Shown here: piece by piece, positions 53,561 through 64,000 of the stretch
Layout of the letters: each line of letters starts with the position of its first letter
Position numbering within the stretch: the stretch's first letter is position 1
Assembly (NCBI GenBank): GCA_037783415.1
Contig: JAZGTN010000022.1
Coordinates: 6,236,001-6,300,000, forward strand
DNA length: 64,000 bases
Reading direction: 5' to 3'
From: Leptasterias polaris
Taxonomy: Eukaryota > Echinodermata > Asteroidea > Forcipulatida > Asteriidae
Position numbers and translations under genes: made by a program
The notes under the pieces: model-generated
What the model was told of the DNA's origin: nothing
The model's database searches: none
Seen by the model: only the letters and a program-made list of their open reading frames with translations

Positions 53561-55920
53561 CAAAAACATGTTGGGCCGACATTGGTTATTGGATGTTGGC
53601 CCAATGTTGGCAGCCCACGTTGGTCCCGTTTGGAGCTGCTCATCGGCGCGCAGTTGACTCCTTCTGTTGGTTGACTTTTGTGCCAATGTTGGGTAACCCC
53701 ATTGGGCCAATTAAAGTGATGTGGTTGACCCAACTGTCTTTTTTTTCGCTGGCCAGACAATTTTAAATTAACGTTGGGCCAATGAGGGCTATCAACGTTG
53801 GCCCATCTTACAGAATAAAATAAATAACATTAATTATTAATACGTTATTCCTACTATTAATTAAATACCCTTAGGCCTATACATAATTATGATTAACTAA
53901 GTCTACTATAAATTACTTACACGCATACATACATAACCTACAACCTAATGTTTACCTAGGCCTATAATATACTGCATAATACACAGCGTGTGTTATTATG
54001 AAGTTCAACTTCTACTGACTTAGTACTCATGGTTGTGATATTAATTATCGGTTATTCTATGTTATTACATTTTTGCAATCAAAAATAAATTTGGTTTTGT
54101 TAACTTAAAGGGACACGTTGCCTTGGATCGGGAGAGTTGGTCTATGAAAAGCGTTTGAAACTGTTTGTTATGAAATGCATATGGTTAGAATGATGTTTTA
54201 AAAGTAGAATATAATGATCCACACAAATATGCCTCGAAATTGCATGGTTTTCCTTCTACATCATGAATTAACACGGCCCGTCATTTTGTAGAGTCAAATT
54301 TTTGACTCCACAAAATGGCGGACCGTGTTAGTTAGCAAAGTAAAAGGAAAACCACGCAATTTCGAGGCATATTAATTTTGTGTGAATCATTGTATTATAC
54401 TTTTAAAACATCTTTCTAACCATATGCATTTTATAACAAACGGTTTCAAACGCTTTTCATTGACCAACTCGCCCGATCCAAGGCAACGTGTCCCTTTAAA
54501 ATAATATCAACATTTTTCTTCGATAATTTATAACAAAAAACGCAACAAATTACATTTAATTGTCAGATTTCATAAGTTTGTCACAAAATTAGCAAATATT
54601 TGAACGCCCTGCCTTCAAATTTGCATAATGATCAACATTGGTCCAATGCCGGCCCAACGTCGGAATATTAGTGTTGTGACATAAATGTCAAAACGTACGT
54701 TGGCAAGACACCCACAGCCCCCATTGCCAAGACGAAAATTGTTTAGTGTTAATGAGAACCGTTGGCGGGAAACCAATAACTACTACGTTGGTGTGACATA
54801 AATTACATGGGTTGTTCGCCACTCTCTGTTAGGTCACATCCATGTCAGTTTTAGTATCCAAAAAGCACGTCAACATTACATTCAGATCACAATGTTTGTA
54901 ACAAACGAACCATGGGCTGCCTATGAGGAGTTATACATTTTTACAAGTCGATTGGTGCAATAAAGATCGTTGCGGACGTCAGTATAAAGCAAATTAACGA
55001 CGTAAGTTGTCCGTCTCGTATAGGCCTTGTCGGATATCATCTGCTCCTCAGATCAGCCCCCGTCGGCAAGACGTTCACAGACCATTGTCGGCCTCGGAAT
55101 TACCTTACACCGGCCCAACATAACAATTGCTCAAAGACCAATCTACGACATCCAGACGTCCACAATCCAATGGTAATTTTAAGACAATGGTACTGGTCAG
55201 ACGGTCAATTGACTAGTTTACACCGACTGCCACTAAATGCCGATCTGCTGACCAAATGCCGACCAAATGCCGACAAAAACTTACGTCGGGCCGCCATCAG
55301 CGTGTTACCTGGGTGAAAGTGACCAATGGCCAATCAGTACATTGGGCCAATCAGACTCTCTGAAAGACCAACGCAGATCCAACCATCACACAGATCCCTC
55401 ACACTGTGAACCAACGAACAACCCACACATTGTGGTTTTAATTCTAACATTGGGCCAATCAGGACCAATACATTATTTATTTATTTATTTATTTTGTTTA
55501 ATTTCATAATTAGGCAAACTGCACTATTGGACCAACATTTGTCCAATCATCAGACTGACCCACCGAACCAATGGACAGCCCACACGCAAGGCAAACATGT
55601 GCCAACATTGGGCCAACACCAAAATTGGGGTGGGGGCGTAGACACAATCAATGTATGACGCAACTGTGCCAACTGGTGGCCAATGCAAAGTTCTCCGACA
55701 CAGGCCAGTATTGGGCCAATTTTCAGCCACTATGAGTCCGGTTCCCGTAAAGGCCAACATAGAGCCAATGATGTTTGGCCAACGTTGGGCCAACTCCCGC
55801 GCTGTCATTGACGAAAGATAATAAACGGGCCAACAATGGGCCGATAATGATGATCAAGCCGACCATATAACAATTTTTTCTCCACAGTGGGCCAATGTTG
55901 GGTTGATATCATAAGCCAAC
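53561..55920. repeat. Domain of dispersed TTGGGCCAA / CAACGTTGGCCC motifs
   Basis: About 17 occurrences of ATTGGGCCAA, CAACATTGGGCCAA or CGTTGGCCCA words in both orientations over 2.4 kb, spaced irregularly (for example near 53571, 53597, 53703, 53771, 54642, 55341, 55447, 55601, 55710, 55776 and 55887). There is no fixed period, so it is not an ordinary minisatellite. It is split by the MITE at 54109-54495. Confidence 0.7.
54109..54495. mobile_element. 387-bp TTAA-type palindromic MITE
   Basis: TTAA-AGGGACACGTTGCCTTGG at the left and CCAAGGCAACGTGTCCCT-TTAA at the right. The arms pair almost end to end (GTTTGAAACTGTTTGTTATG with CATTTTATAACAAACGGTTTCAAAC-type sequence; GCCTCGAAATTGC with GCAATTTCGAGGC). 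The centre is TTGACTCCACAAAATGG. TTAA flanks both sides. Confidence 0.9.
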
Positions 55921-57028
55921 ACCGACAATCGCTAGCAGATATAGCTAACCGTGCGGCAGCCGGCCCCAAGCTCAAATCACTTCACTTGTGTATATACATG
56001 GGTCTCTCCCAAACCTCGGCTTGAGCTCCGGCTCCGGCTGGGCTCCGTCGTCAATTTTGGAGCAGTGTGCATTTTGCAAGGTGTTTCCTGTGGTGTTCTA
56101 AAGACGACAAAAATATGCGTCGCGTCGCATCTTCCATCAACCCGTCACGTCGTGCTTTGAGCCGTAACGTCGCCCGTCGCATCGTGCCGTACGCGTCGGG
56201 TCGTACCGTCGGTCGTCCGTCGCGTTGGTCGTCGCGTCGCCCGTCCCATCATACCGTCGCGTCGCCAACTGTCTAATCTATTTTAATACTTGTTTCTCAC
56301 ACGACACAGCGGGAAAAGTTGTGCAACTGACAACATTTCAAAACATTTTAATCATTGAATGCGTTCCGGTTTCATTACATTTCACTTTGCTTATTTAAAA
56401 AAAAAAAAATCACTATGGTCTCTTCTCATGAGTTGCTTTCACACGGCTACATGTATATGATTTCACTTTTCCCTCTATAAACATTTACATATTCTGAAAT
56501 AATATTCGTATTAAACATGAAGATAAATCATTTACCCCAAGAGGTCTTTTATTGGGGTAAAATTAGTCAATTTTGTCAACAACTTATCATGAATTGAATT
56601 ATGAAAGGTAGGGGTAAAATGGGACACATTTAATTGTGTAAAACACATCTGTTAAATATTTTGGTTTAAAAATACTCAAAGGTGTAAATTATTATTGAAT
56701 ATTATAATTTTGTTTTCAAAATGTTGCAAATTTTGACTTATCACACTAAAGCTTTAGTATCTAAAAACTGTCAAAAACCCTGGAAATGTCATTAATAGAT
56801 GAAAAAATATAACATTGTCTATAAAAAAAAGATTATCCGTCCCATCTGCCATGTGCATGCAAGTCATGAGAAGAGACCATCGTGTGACAACGAAAACAAT
56901 GGTGTTTGATTGCACACTATAGAGGGTTTTTCGAAGGACAAGCAAAGTAAAACATAGGACCGGGATGCATTCAAGATGTTCAAAAAGTTTTGAAAATGTT
57001 GTCAGTTACACAGCCTTTTTGGCTGTCA
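55921..57028. other. Intergenic stretch with a CGTCG-rich block
   Basis: No gene recognised. About 56115-56275 is a degenerate CGTCGC/CGTCCC repeat with unusually many CpGs for this window; the rest is AT-rich. The ORF at 56067-56276 is a by-product of the repeat. Confidence 0.6.
56115..56275 (+). repeat. CGTCG-type degenerate short tandem repeat
   Basis: Many CGTCGCGTCGC, CCGTCGGTCGTCCGTC and TCGTACCGTCGG words with a 5-nt feel (GTCGC/GTCCC). Very CpG-dense compared with the neighbourhood. Confidence 0.75.
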
Positions 57029-57280
57029 AATTAGTTTCCTCGATGCGTACTGGGCGCGGCCATTTTTGAATGATCCTAATCATGCCAATCAAATCAAATT
57101 ACGACGTCATCAGCCGGCCGGGCTGTGGGCGGAGCGGATACGTAAAGCAACCATTAACATGTTCACACCATCGCTCCGCCCATAGCCCGGCCGGCTGATG
57201 ACGTCGTAATTTGATTGACATGATTGGGAATCGGGATCATTCAAAATGGCCGCGCTCACATCCATCGAGGAAACTAATTC
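57029..57280. mobile_element. 252-bp giant palindrome with CRE-like sites
   Basis: Left arm from AATTAGTTTCCTCGATG; right arm ends CATCGAGGAAACTAATT. The arms are about 110 nt and contain GACGTCATCAGCCGGCCGGG and its complement, GGGCGGAGCG and CAAAATGGCCGCG. Sequence after 57280 to about 57383 still matches the right arm of the longer relative at 60071-60514, so this is an element truncated on the left. Confidence 0.85.
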
Positions 57281-58155
57281 GGAGTAAGTCGCACAATTAT
57301 TGTTTGAATTATTTGTTTGAACATCCAAAACACCCAAGGCAAGCTAAGATATGTGAACACATTTTAGCTGGTTTAAACCGCCGCCTGGTCCGTAGGGAAT
57401 GCGCTTTGCATTGTTTATCGCTAAGGCTTTTTGAGCTGCACAAAAATGGGCCCGGACGTGTGGCCAAGGATTTAGCTTGGCCACACAAGTGGGGCTAGGG
57501 ACTAGGCAAAAACAAATGCAGCTCAATGAAATTGGACCATTGCTAGACCCAGTAACTCGAATACGAGAATTGAATTAAAACATCCTTTCCATCTACTACG
57601 AAAATCATTGGTGTTCTATGAGAGAATTCAGCATTATAAGAATTTGTCACTTATTTAGTGAACAATAAACACTCAGGGTGCACCCAGAATAGGGAGAAAA
57701 CAGAGCGTGAGCCTCATTAATATTCTATATTAGACAGATTTGAGAGCCCCAGATAGGGATACAGTGTAAAAATGTTGCCCAATATTGTGACCTGGGGGTT
57801 ATTGATTTCCAACTTGAGGTATTTTGGATGACAAAGGCCTTTAAAAAATTGTTCTATTTGCCGAGAGGTGTAGGGACATTTTTCACAATTGATGCTCGGA
57901 CGATTGTAAAATTACACCGGTGCAGGGGTGTTTTTATTTGGAGGGGGAATAACTCGACGGGCCTTGGGACTCCCCATATCAAATTGAGCAGATAACAAAA
58001 GGTTCAAGAGTCATTTAATAATTGTCTTCTTACTGTGAAAAGCTGTGAGACTTCTAAGTATTGTTTGTGTATTTTTGAATATTTAGCAATTCCCACTAAA
58101 ATCAATGAAAGTTAATTAATAGTTGTGTGCACCACTCACTGCACTGCCGACTTAC

Positions 58156-58168
58156 CGAACAACGCCAT
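58156..58168 (-). pseudogene. Orphan duplicate of NDUFS7 exon 1
   Basis: Reads ATG GCG TTG TTC G followed by GTAAGT, against ATG GCG TTG TTG G in the proposed NDUFS7 exon 1 at 36491-36503. Flanking sequence on both sides is duplicated too. No duplicated exons 2-6 exist in the 20 kb to the left, so it cannot make NDUFS7. It could still act as a promoter or splice to something else. Confidence 0.65.
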
Positions 58169-58881
58169 TTTGTCAAGGTTGATTATAAAACAACGTAAGA
58201 GTCAATTGAGGGCGGGCTTCATACGGCAATTAGTAGGCCTACGGCCCGGGTGCACCACACTATTTAAAATTCCGGTAGGAACCAAACCTCAGCCTCTTGA
58301 AAACCAATCAAACATATTTTCGGACAACTAAACTTCAGATTTCTTTACGTCAGCCGTTTGGAATTTTTGTTAACTACCCCAGAAAAAAACACCCCCGAAA
58401 ATGAGCTTTTTCCCAAACCGACTTGCTGCCAGTTTTCATGAAGCACTTCTCCACTTCACAAGTCAAATAGGGCCAACTTTAACGCCTAAATTTATCAAGT
58501 CTCCCCAAAAAATTAAATACAGAACTCCCAGGTTGTGTTGTGATGGATTCTTATAATTACACAATCTACTAATTGCATGACCCCCAAAACGTTATAATTC
58601 AAAAGATTTTGAGGGCAGGTCTACAAATTATGATAATCAGCTTGGCGCATGAACTTTTGCCTAATTAGTGTGGTGCACCATTAGCTAGCAGGTTCAAGTC
58701 CCGCTCAAAAGTAAATTTGTCTTTGTTCAACCTAATGTTACTTGTATTTTTACATAACATCCGTAAATGTTTTTCTACTTCACAGGTTGTTTTTAATAAT
58801 TGACACTATGATGGTATGTTATAAGCGGACTTTGATTGGATTTCAAGAAGGGAACAGTGCCGGCATATTGTTATTGAACTT

Positions 58882-59473
58882 AGGTCTGCGCTAAACGTCG
58901 AACTTTTGCCATGTCGAACTCAAGTGATTTTCGCACAGCAAAAGTGCGACAATTGAAACGAATCGGTAACAAACGTTGAATTAAGTGAATAGTTTGAAGC
59001 ATTTCAACTGCTTCAAAATGGCGGACGCGAGAGAAAATTCGAGCTGTGACACTCAATTATTAATGAATAATGTTGTTGAGTGGTGTTCATTGTATCTTTT
59101 TATAGAGTGTCAAACAACATCCATTATTTTGATTTTGAAATTCTACCCAGTCAGACGTTGTTTCTAATCCAATCACGGAATACTCTCACAGCTACGGTAC
59201 TAACAAGAAGAACGTTCACATTATTCACAAAGAGCGTATTCACAAAGAGCATCGCCCAACTGAGAATTCAAGTCGATTCGACACGGCAAGCGCGCGACGT
59301 TTGTCACCATGTCGTCGTGCAACTTCTGTGTAGTAGCACGGCAGAGCTTGCTGTGCTTTAAACGGCAGTGTCGACAAGTTTGCGCTAAACGTCCTCTTTT
59401 GTCGAGCTTAATTCATCATTTTCGAATTATTTGAGTTCGACATGGCAAAAGTGCGACGTTTAGCGCAGGTCTA
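58882..59473. mobile_element. ~590-bp TIR element with GACATGGCAAAAGT ends
   Basis: Left GGTCTGCGCTAAACGTCGAA, then CTTTTGCCATGTCGAACTCA; the right end is its reverse complement. TIRs are about 45 nt. A left-half relative starts at about 38462 in the other duplication copy and lacks the right end. The ORF starting ATGGCGGACGCGAG inside is not recognised. Confidence 0.75.
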
Positions 59474-60070
59474 AAGATTACTAAACAATCCACTCCAATT
59501 TCCACTTAAAACTTTTATTATTTCCCTTTACCAATTCAAATCAAAATTATGTACAATTTGTAAAAGCTTTATTGTCCGTACTAATGGTAAATAAACGTGG
59601 CATGGGTAGTGGTTTCATTGGCTGATCTTGGGAGCCGTTTTTAAAAACGACCGATGTTGTAGAACGGAGGCAAACATATCCACGTATGTCACCAGGCTAT
59701 AGTATTGTAGAACATGGAATCATTAGGCCAAAAAAAACACCATGTTGAGTTGCCGTCCGCGACCGACCCAAAAATGCTGAAACAATTTTGCAAAGCAAAG
59801 ATTTTAAAGTAAACATGCAAGAGGTCGATATTTTACGTTTTGTGTTTTGTGTGCCGCTACACTCGTAGTCGTACGCAACGTGCCCGGCCATCTACGGTAC
59901 CTCGGATCGATCCCACGCAATAGCACATGACATGAACTGCCTGCAGACAGAATTCGCTGGCATACAGCCCGAATTCGCTTGAGCCAAGAAGCGGATTCAC
60001 TGGTGGTATCCAACACTTGTTTTGAGCGCGAGTACCAGATCAAACGGTCATTTTTAGAACTTGTGTTAAC

Positions 60071-60514
60071 TAAATGTGTTCACCTAGCTTCTTAGCTTGC
60101 CTTGTGTGTTTTGGATGTTCAAACAAATAACTTTTCAATAGGATATTTCAAACAATAATTGTGCAACTTACTCCGAATTATTTTCCGCGATGAGTACAGG
60201 GCGCCGCCATTTTGGAATGATCCCAATCATGCCAATCAAACTACGACGTCATCGGCCGGCCAGACTGTGGGAGGAGCGTATAAGTAAAGCAACCATTGAA
60301 ATGTTCGCACCCTCGCTCCGCCCACCAGCCGGCCGACGACATGGTATTTTGATTGGCATGATTGGATCATTCCAAAATGGCGGCGCCCGGCACACATCGT
60401 GGAAAGTATTTCGGAGTAAGTCGCACAATTATTGTTTGAAATATATTTTTAAAAGATCGTTTGTTTGAACATCAAAAACACGCAAGGCAAGCTAAGAGCT
60501 AGGTGAACACATTT
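60071..60514. mobile_element. 444-bp foldback element with CRE-like sites
   Basis: Arms of about 200 nt: TAAATGTGTTCACCTAGCT at the left pairs with AGCTAGGTGAACACATTTA at the right, then AGCTTGCCTTG, ACAATAATTGTGCAACTTAC, GGCGCCGCCATTTTGGAATG and ACGACGTCATCGGCCGGCC. The loop lies near 60285. It is the longer relative of the palindrome at 57029-57280. Confidence 0.85.
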
Positions 60515-61159
60515 AGCTGGTTTAAACCACCGAATGACCCTTAGAGAATGCACTTTAAAATGGTTATAGCTTCAAAAGAAATGGGCGGGATGTGTGACCA
60601 AGGATCCAGGAAAAAGTGTATAAAATGTTTGAAAACAAATTATAAAAGATATGAAGTTAAATGTTTCTTGTCTTTTCATTCTTTATGTACTTCTGCACAC
60701 TAGTACATCACTGTATATTGATTGGGATTAGTTCCAATGCATTTCAATCTTCAAATGACAGTCAAGGTAAAAAAAAAAATTTTAAAAAATATAAAAAAAT
60801 CCCGACCGACCGACCCCTTCAAATTTTTTTACTGGAGGGCAACTCAACCATTTTTTTTTTTTGGCCTTACAGTGTTGGCGACGTCATACTACATGAGTTG
60901 AAAGAAGTTGAGTCAAAAGAGGGCGCCATCGGACGAAATTTCTACACGATTCTCCGCATGGGTAAAGAGTCTCCTACCACACCTGTTCCAATGCCAACTA
61001 AACATTCCCAAACCATGCTCAAACTCAGAAACAAATTATATTAAAAAACGATGACCTTAGTGTTTTTCATTCACATCAAGCGACTCCAACTCATGGTTTT
61101 ACAGTAGCACGTGCAATTAGATGATCGATGACTGCCATTGCTTCACACCAGACGACGAA

Positions 61160-61655
61160 TCAAGCATCGTTGTAGCAGGAACGACTCCTATAAAAGTAGG
61201 GGAGATAATCCTTTCTTGTAAACAAAGAATAATGATCGTACCAACAGTGTGACTCCCTTTTTGAAAACTGACTTCTTTCTGTGTGCTATATTTTAGGCAC
61301 TTGTTACGATAAGTCATTATTACAGAGATAAAGCAGATGAATTGAATTTAACAAATAAAATAATAATATCAAAGAGAAACTGCGTTTCTAGACAAAAGTA
61401 AATAATTATGTCAATACTGAGTGTACTATTGTACACATCGGTGTAAGGGTATTGTGAGTTACAATCATTATATCTGTCTTGTCGTCGTTCCCCCTTTTAC
61501 TAAAGACTGGCTTATCTTACCCAACGAAGCTGTTGTAGTAGGATTTACTGCACGTTGACCATCCTGGTTCGTCACGTCTGTCGCCAACATAAGCTGCCAT
61601 AATGTATCCACTTGATGGACAACCATTGCCATCACTATCATGGCTTATACCTAAA
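61160..61655 (-). CDS. M12B metalloprotease 2, last two exons (partial)
   Basis: Second member of the family at 40031-52162, cut by the right edge of the window. Exons 61521-61655 (135 nt) and 61160-61187 (28 nt) keep the same splice phases and nearly the same intron length (333 versus 330 nt). The larger exon encodes the second half of the zinc motif, LGISHD (LGLGHD in copy 1), then CPSSGYIMAAYVGD with the Met-turn and GWSTCSKSYYNSFVG. It is two residues longer than copy 1. The last exon ends SRSCYNDA with the stop at 61160-61162. There is no frameshift or stop, so it may be active. The HEIGH exon should lie just beyond position 64000, since duplicated intron sequence reaches the edge. Confidence 0.88.
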
Positions 61656-61856
61656 CTATGAGAATGGAAGAATTTGCGAAAGAAAAAAAAAAGAGCTTGA
61701 CTGTCACAGATTTTACTTTAAATTTCGAGTGGACTCTCACAAATTGTTGAACTAACTGCTTGTTATCGAAATGGATTGGGTTAGGTTTGTCAGATGTTTC
61801 TGCGTGGTCATGTAACACCGAAGTGTGTTTATTGGTTCAATTTTCTTACGTGTACC

Positions 61857-61905
61857 CCCGTGGCGTGGCGTGGCCGAGCGGTCAAGATTAGTGCACTCAG
61901 CAAGA
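61857..61905 (+). repeat. tRNA-Ser/Leu-like A-box remnant
   Basis: GTGGCGTGGCCGAGCGGTCA resembles the 5' half of a type II tRNA. The same remnant is in the other duplication copy at about 40728-40770 (GGCGTTGCCGAGCGGTCAAG). No B box follows at the proper distance, so it is a SINE or tRNA fragment. Confidence 0.4.
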
Positions 61906-61924
61906 AATACACTTAACCATTACC

Positions 61925-62752
61925 TTAGACTTGATTTCAAGTCTGAGATCGCGGTTATTTCTCTGCATCAGCCACACAAAATTTCCCCCGCAGAATGGCT
62001 ATCACGCGGTCTCAGCTCGCAATCTCAGACTTGACCCCCTTGTGTATACGGGATATTCATTTCACAACTGACATTTACATAACAACACTATGCCAGAGAG
62101 ATGGCCAATCAGGAGGCCACAAAACTCCTGTTGGTTGCGTCTATTCCCAATAGGTTATAATCATATCAGCATTTTCTGTAAAATCGATTGAGTCATTGTT
62201 TTTTTTTTTTTTAGTGCTTTGTACGTATGCTATTTCTAATTTATACATAAAATAATACTAGATGTATTCTTAAAATATTGAAAAATAAACATAACAAATA
62301 ACCTGATCCCTACTAGACGAAAAACTGTGTTCCCTTTATTTGAATGGAATCGTCTAATGATTTTCCCAACGTTTTTATTTATTTTGAATTTAAAAACTAG
62401 AATCACTTTCGGGGTTTTTTGTTTCCAAACTGTAAGTTGAATCACTGAGCAGAGGCAGATTAGTTACATGTGATTCAATGTTGTATTTCTGTACTATATC
62501 CCGTGGTATAAACGGTCAAGTTTGAATGTGCATTTTATTGACGGCTTCTGAGATTCTGACCAATCAGAGTGTTCCGTCCACTTTTGGACTAATTCGCCAT
62601 AGGGTGTGTACAAACCGAAAAACAATGTTCCCAAGTCTGTGATCGTAGGTTAAAGACGGAGGTTAATCCACAAGAGGGCGCTATTTCAGGCAATTATGTA
62701 TTGCTATCAGGTAGACTAAAAACCACGAGCACAGACTTGGAACCAAGTCTAT
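61925..62752. mobile_element. 828-bp TIR insertion specific to duplication copy 2
   Basis: Starts TTAGACTTGATTTCAAGTCT and ends AGACTTGGAACCAAGTCTAT, flanked by CATTACC on both sides (61918-61924, 62753-62759). The other duplication copy reads CCATTAACTTCGCC without it. Its outer parts match the MITE at 38786-38975; about 650 nt of extra sequence separates those parts. Confidence 0.8.
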
Positions 62753-63425
62753 CATTACCTTCGCCATTCGGATGGGAAGCGTAGCTCCCGTGTTGTATAC
62801 GTTAAAAAAAACAGTGCACTTATCGGGCAGGGTGTACTTTTGGTAATTACTCCACAAGTTAATGGTCATAAAAACTTACTTGATAAAGATATTACTTGTA
62901 GATATTATAAAACATTGTGAAGTACCTAAATGTAGTTTTGGAGAAAGAGGTTAGGCCTATTTGTTCTCAATTTTGTTTGAATAGCTCATAGGCCTACCCG
63001 TAACACAAAATAATGAGCGAATAGAAACAATGCTTGTGAAGCCATTCTTTGTTCTTTTTGATTATTATTCTTGATTGGTTAGTTTAAAGCTTATTGTGTT
63101 GAACAAACTTTACACACCCTTGCATAAACATTGGCAATCACACAAACAATAATAACTTTTGTATATTAGGCCTACCACCAGAATGAAGGAAATCCACATT
63201 TGGCTCAACACTTACTAAATATTGCACAGTATGGTGAAAATAAAGAATTGGACAGACCATGGAGCGCCATGGACAGACACACTGTGGGTCCACACCATGA
63301 TTGCAAAGGCCCCTACCCTTTTGTGCTAGGAGCTAAAGGATGAAAGGATGGTTATGACTAAGATTGGGCCGAAGAAGGCGTTCGAACCTTAACTGTATAA
63401 AAATATAGAGATCAGTGGGCCGCAC

Positions 63426-63570
63426 GCGTATTTTTTTATTTCCAGGACGAACGTGGGCAATTAACATAAATGGGCGTAGTAAACTTTACATTTCCCCTTG
63501 CACATGCGTACTTGGACGTAATAGTTGTGGGTTGAAATAGCCCACGTTCGTCCTGGGAAAAAAAATACGC
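63426..63570. mobile_element. 145-bp MITE specific to duplication copy 2
   Basis: GCGTATTTTTTTATTTCCAG at the left and CTGGGAAAAAAAATACGC at the right; the arms continue through GACGAACGTGGGC. It is flanked by GGGCCGCAC on both sides (63417-63425, 63571-63579), a 9-bp (or 8-bp) target-site duplication. The other copy keeps the empty site (GTGAGCCGCACCAAC). A relative lies at about 6205-6310 inside the foldback element's spacer. Confidence 0.9.
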
Positions 63571-64000
63571 GGGCCGCACCAACGCATTATGCTGGTTAGG
63601 CTACGCCGTATTTTCCGCAGCTCATTTTTGCCCCGCGTTTTAGAAAGCCGTGTTATATTTTGTGACGTCATTTTGCTGCAATAATATTGTCCACAACAGT
63701 GACGTTTTGCATCAAATAAGACTTCTTTGTATGGCAGTCGCCTACACACTGGTTCATGAAGACGCACAAAAACGCGAAGATTTTAATAACGGCTATCTGT
63801 CAATGTTTTGCTTTTAAAAATCAACAAACGAGAATTCAAACTCATGTGAACTTTTGTTCAAATTGAAATAAACACAATTTTCATTGATTATCGATGGGAA
63901 GTGCATCTAACGAGTAACGGGTAACGAGTTTGTCTTTTTAACCATATTGTTAATCGATGATGTTGCCAAACGTAACCAACAGTTATATAACATTTAAAAA

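Larger units (their letters stand above)
57505..64000. repeat. Segmental duplication, copy 2 (runs off the window)
   Basis: Partner of 36225-41580, in the same order and orientation. Copy 2 has gained elements at 58882-59473, 60071-60514, 61925-62752 and 63426-63570 relative to the other copy. The match continues to the last base of the window, so the duplication extends further right. Confidence 0.85.

Noticed and set aside
56067..56276. Arginine/serine-rich ORF
   Set aside because: Produced by the CGTCG repeat; low-complexity translation only.
58985..59167. ORF starting ATGGCGGACGCGAG
   Set aside because: It lies inside a 590-bp TIR element, and the other duplication copy's version diverges and stops early.

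Overview
Animal nuclear DNA: AT-rich, intron-containing, and dense with small inverted-repeat transposons and tRNA-derived SINE-like sequence. The style (frequent taggcctac and tacatgta words, MITEs such as the GGGCCCAATTTCAT and TTAAAGGCACTG families) and the deuterostome-like proteins suggest an echinoderm, most likely a sea star. That assignment is inference from sequence style; no marker gene proves it.

Layout. 1-18.4 kb holds no gene I can recognise. It contains a 1.36-kb TIR element (2563-3918), a foldback transposon whose arms are 42-bp tandem repeats (5786-6939), a 1.0-kb pogo/mariner-like TIR element (13843-14865) and several smaller MITEs. 18.5-28.5 kb is RPS15 on the + strand (4 exons). 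Its 7-kb second intron carries a TTA-flanked nested MITE and an apparently intact hAT/ZBED transposase with a tandemly duplicated BED zinc-finger exon. 30.1-36.5 kb is NDUFS7 on the - strand (6 exons), convergent with RPS15. 40.0-52.2 kb is a complete 10-exon gene on the - strand for a secreted M12B (reprolysin/ADAM-type) zinc metalloprotease of 409 aa. It has a signal peptide, prodomain and catalytic domain, and nothing after the catalytic domain. 53.5-55.9 kb is a domain of dispersed TTGGGCCAA-type motifs interrupted by a 387-bp palindromic MITE. 57.5-64 kb is a second copy of 36.2-41.6 kb. It carries the last two exons of a second metalloprotease gene, whose 5' part lies beyond the window, and an orphan copy of NDUFS7 exon 1 with its upstream region.

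How the genes relate. RPS15 (small ribosomal subunit) and NDUFS7 (complex I) are housekeeping genes; their human orthologues are also close neighbours on 19p13.3, so the linkage looks ancient. The metalloproteases form a tandem family made by a segmental duplication with an offset of about 21-22 kb. Comparing the two copies exposes filled and empty insertion sites for two small transposons. All three reconstructed gene models keep frame across every junction (447, 699 and 1230 nt). The least certain parts are the very short first exons of RPS15 (ATG only) and NDUFS7 (13 coding nt).
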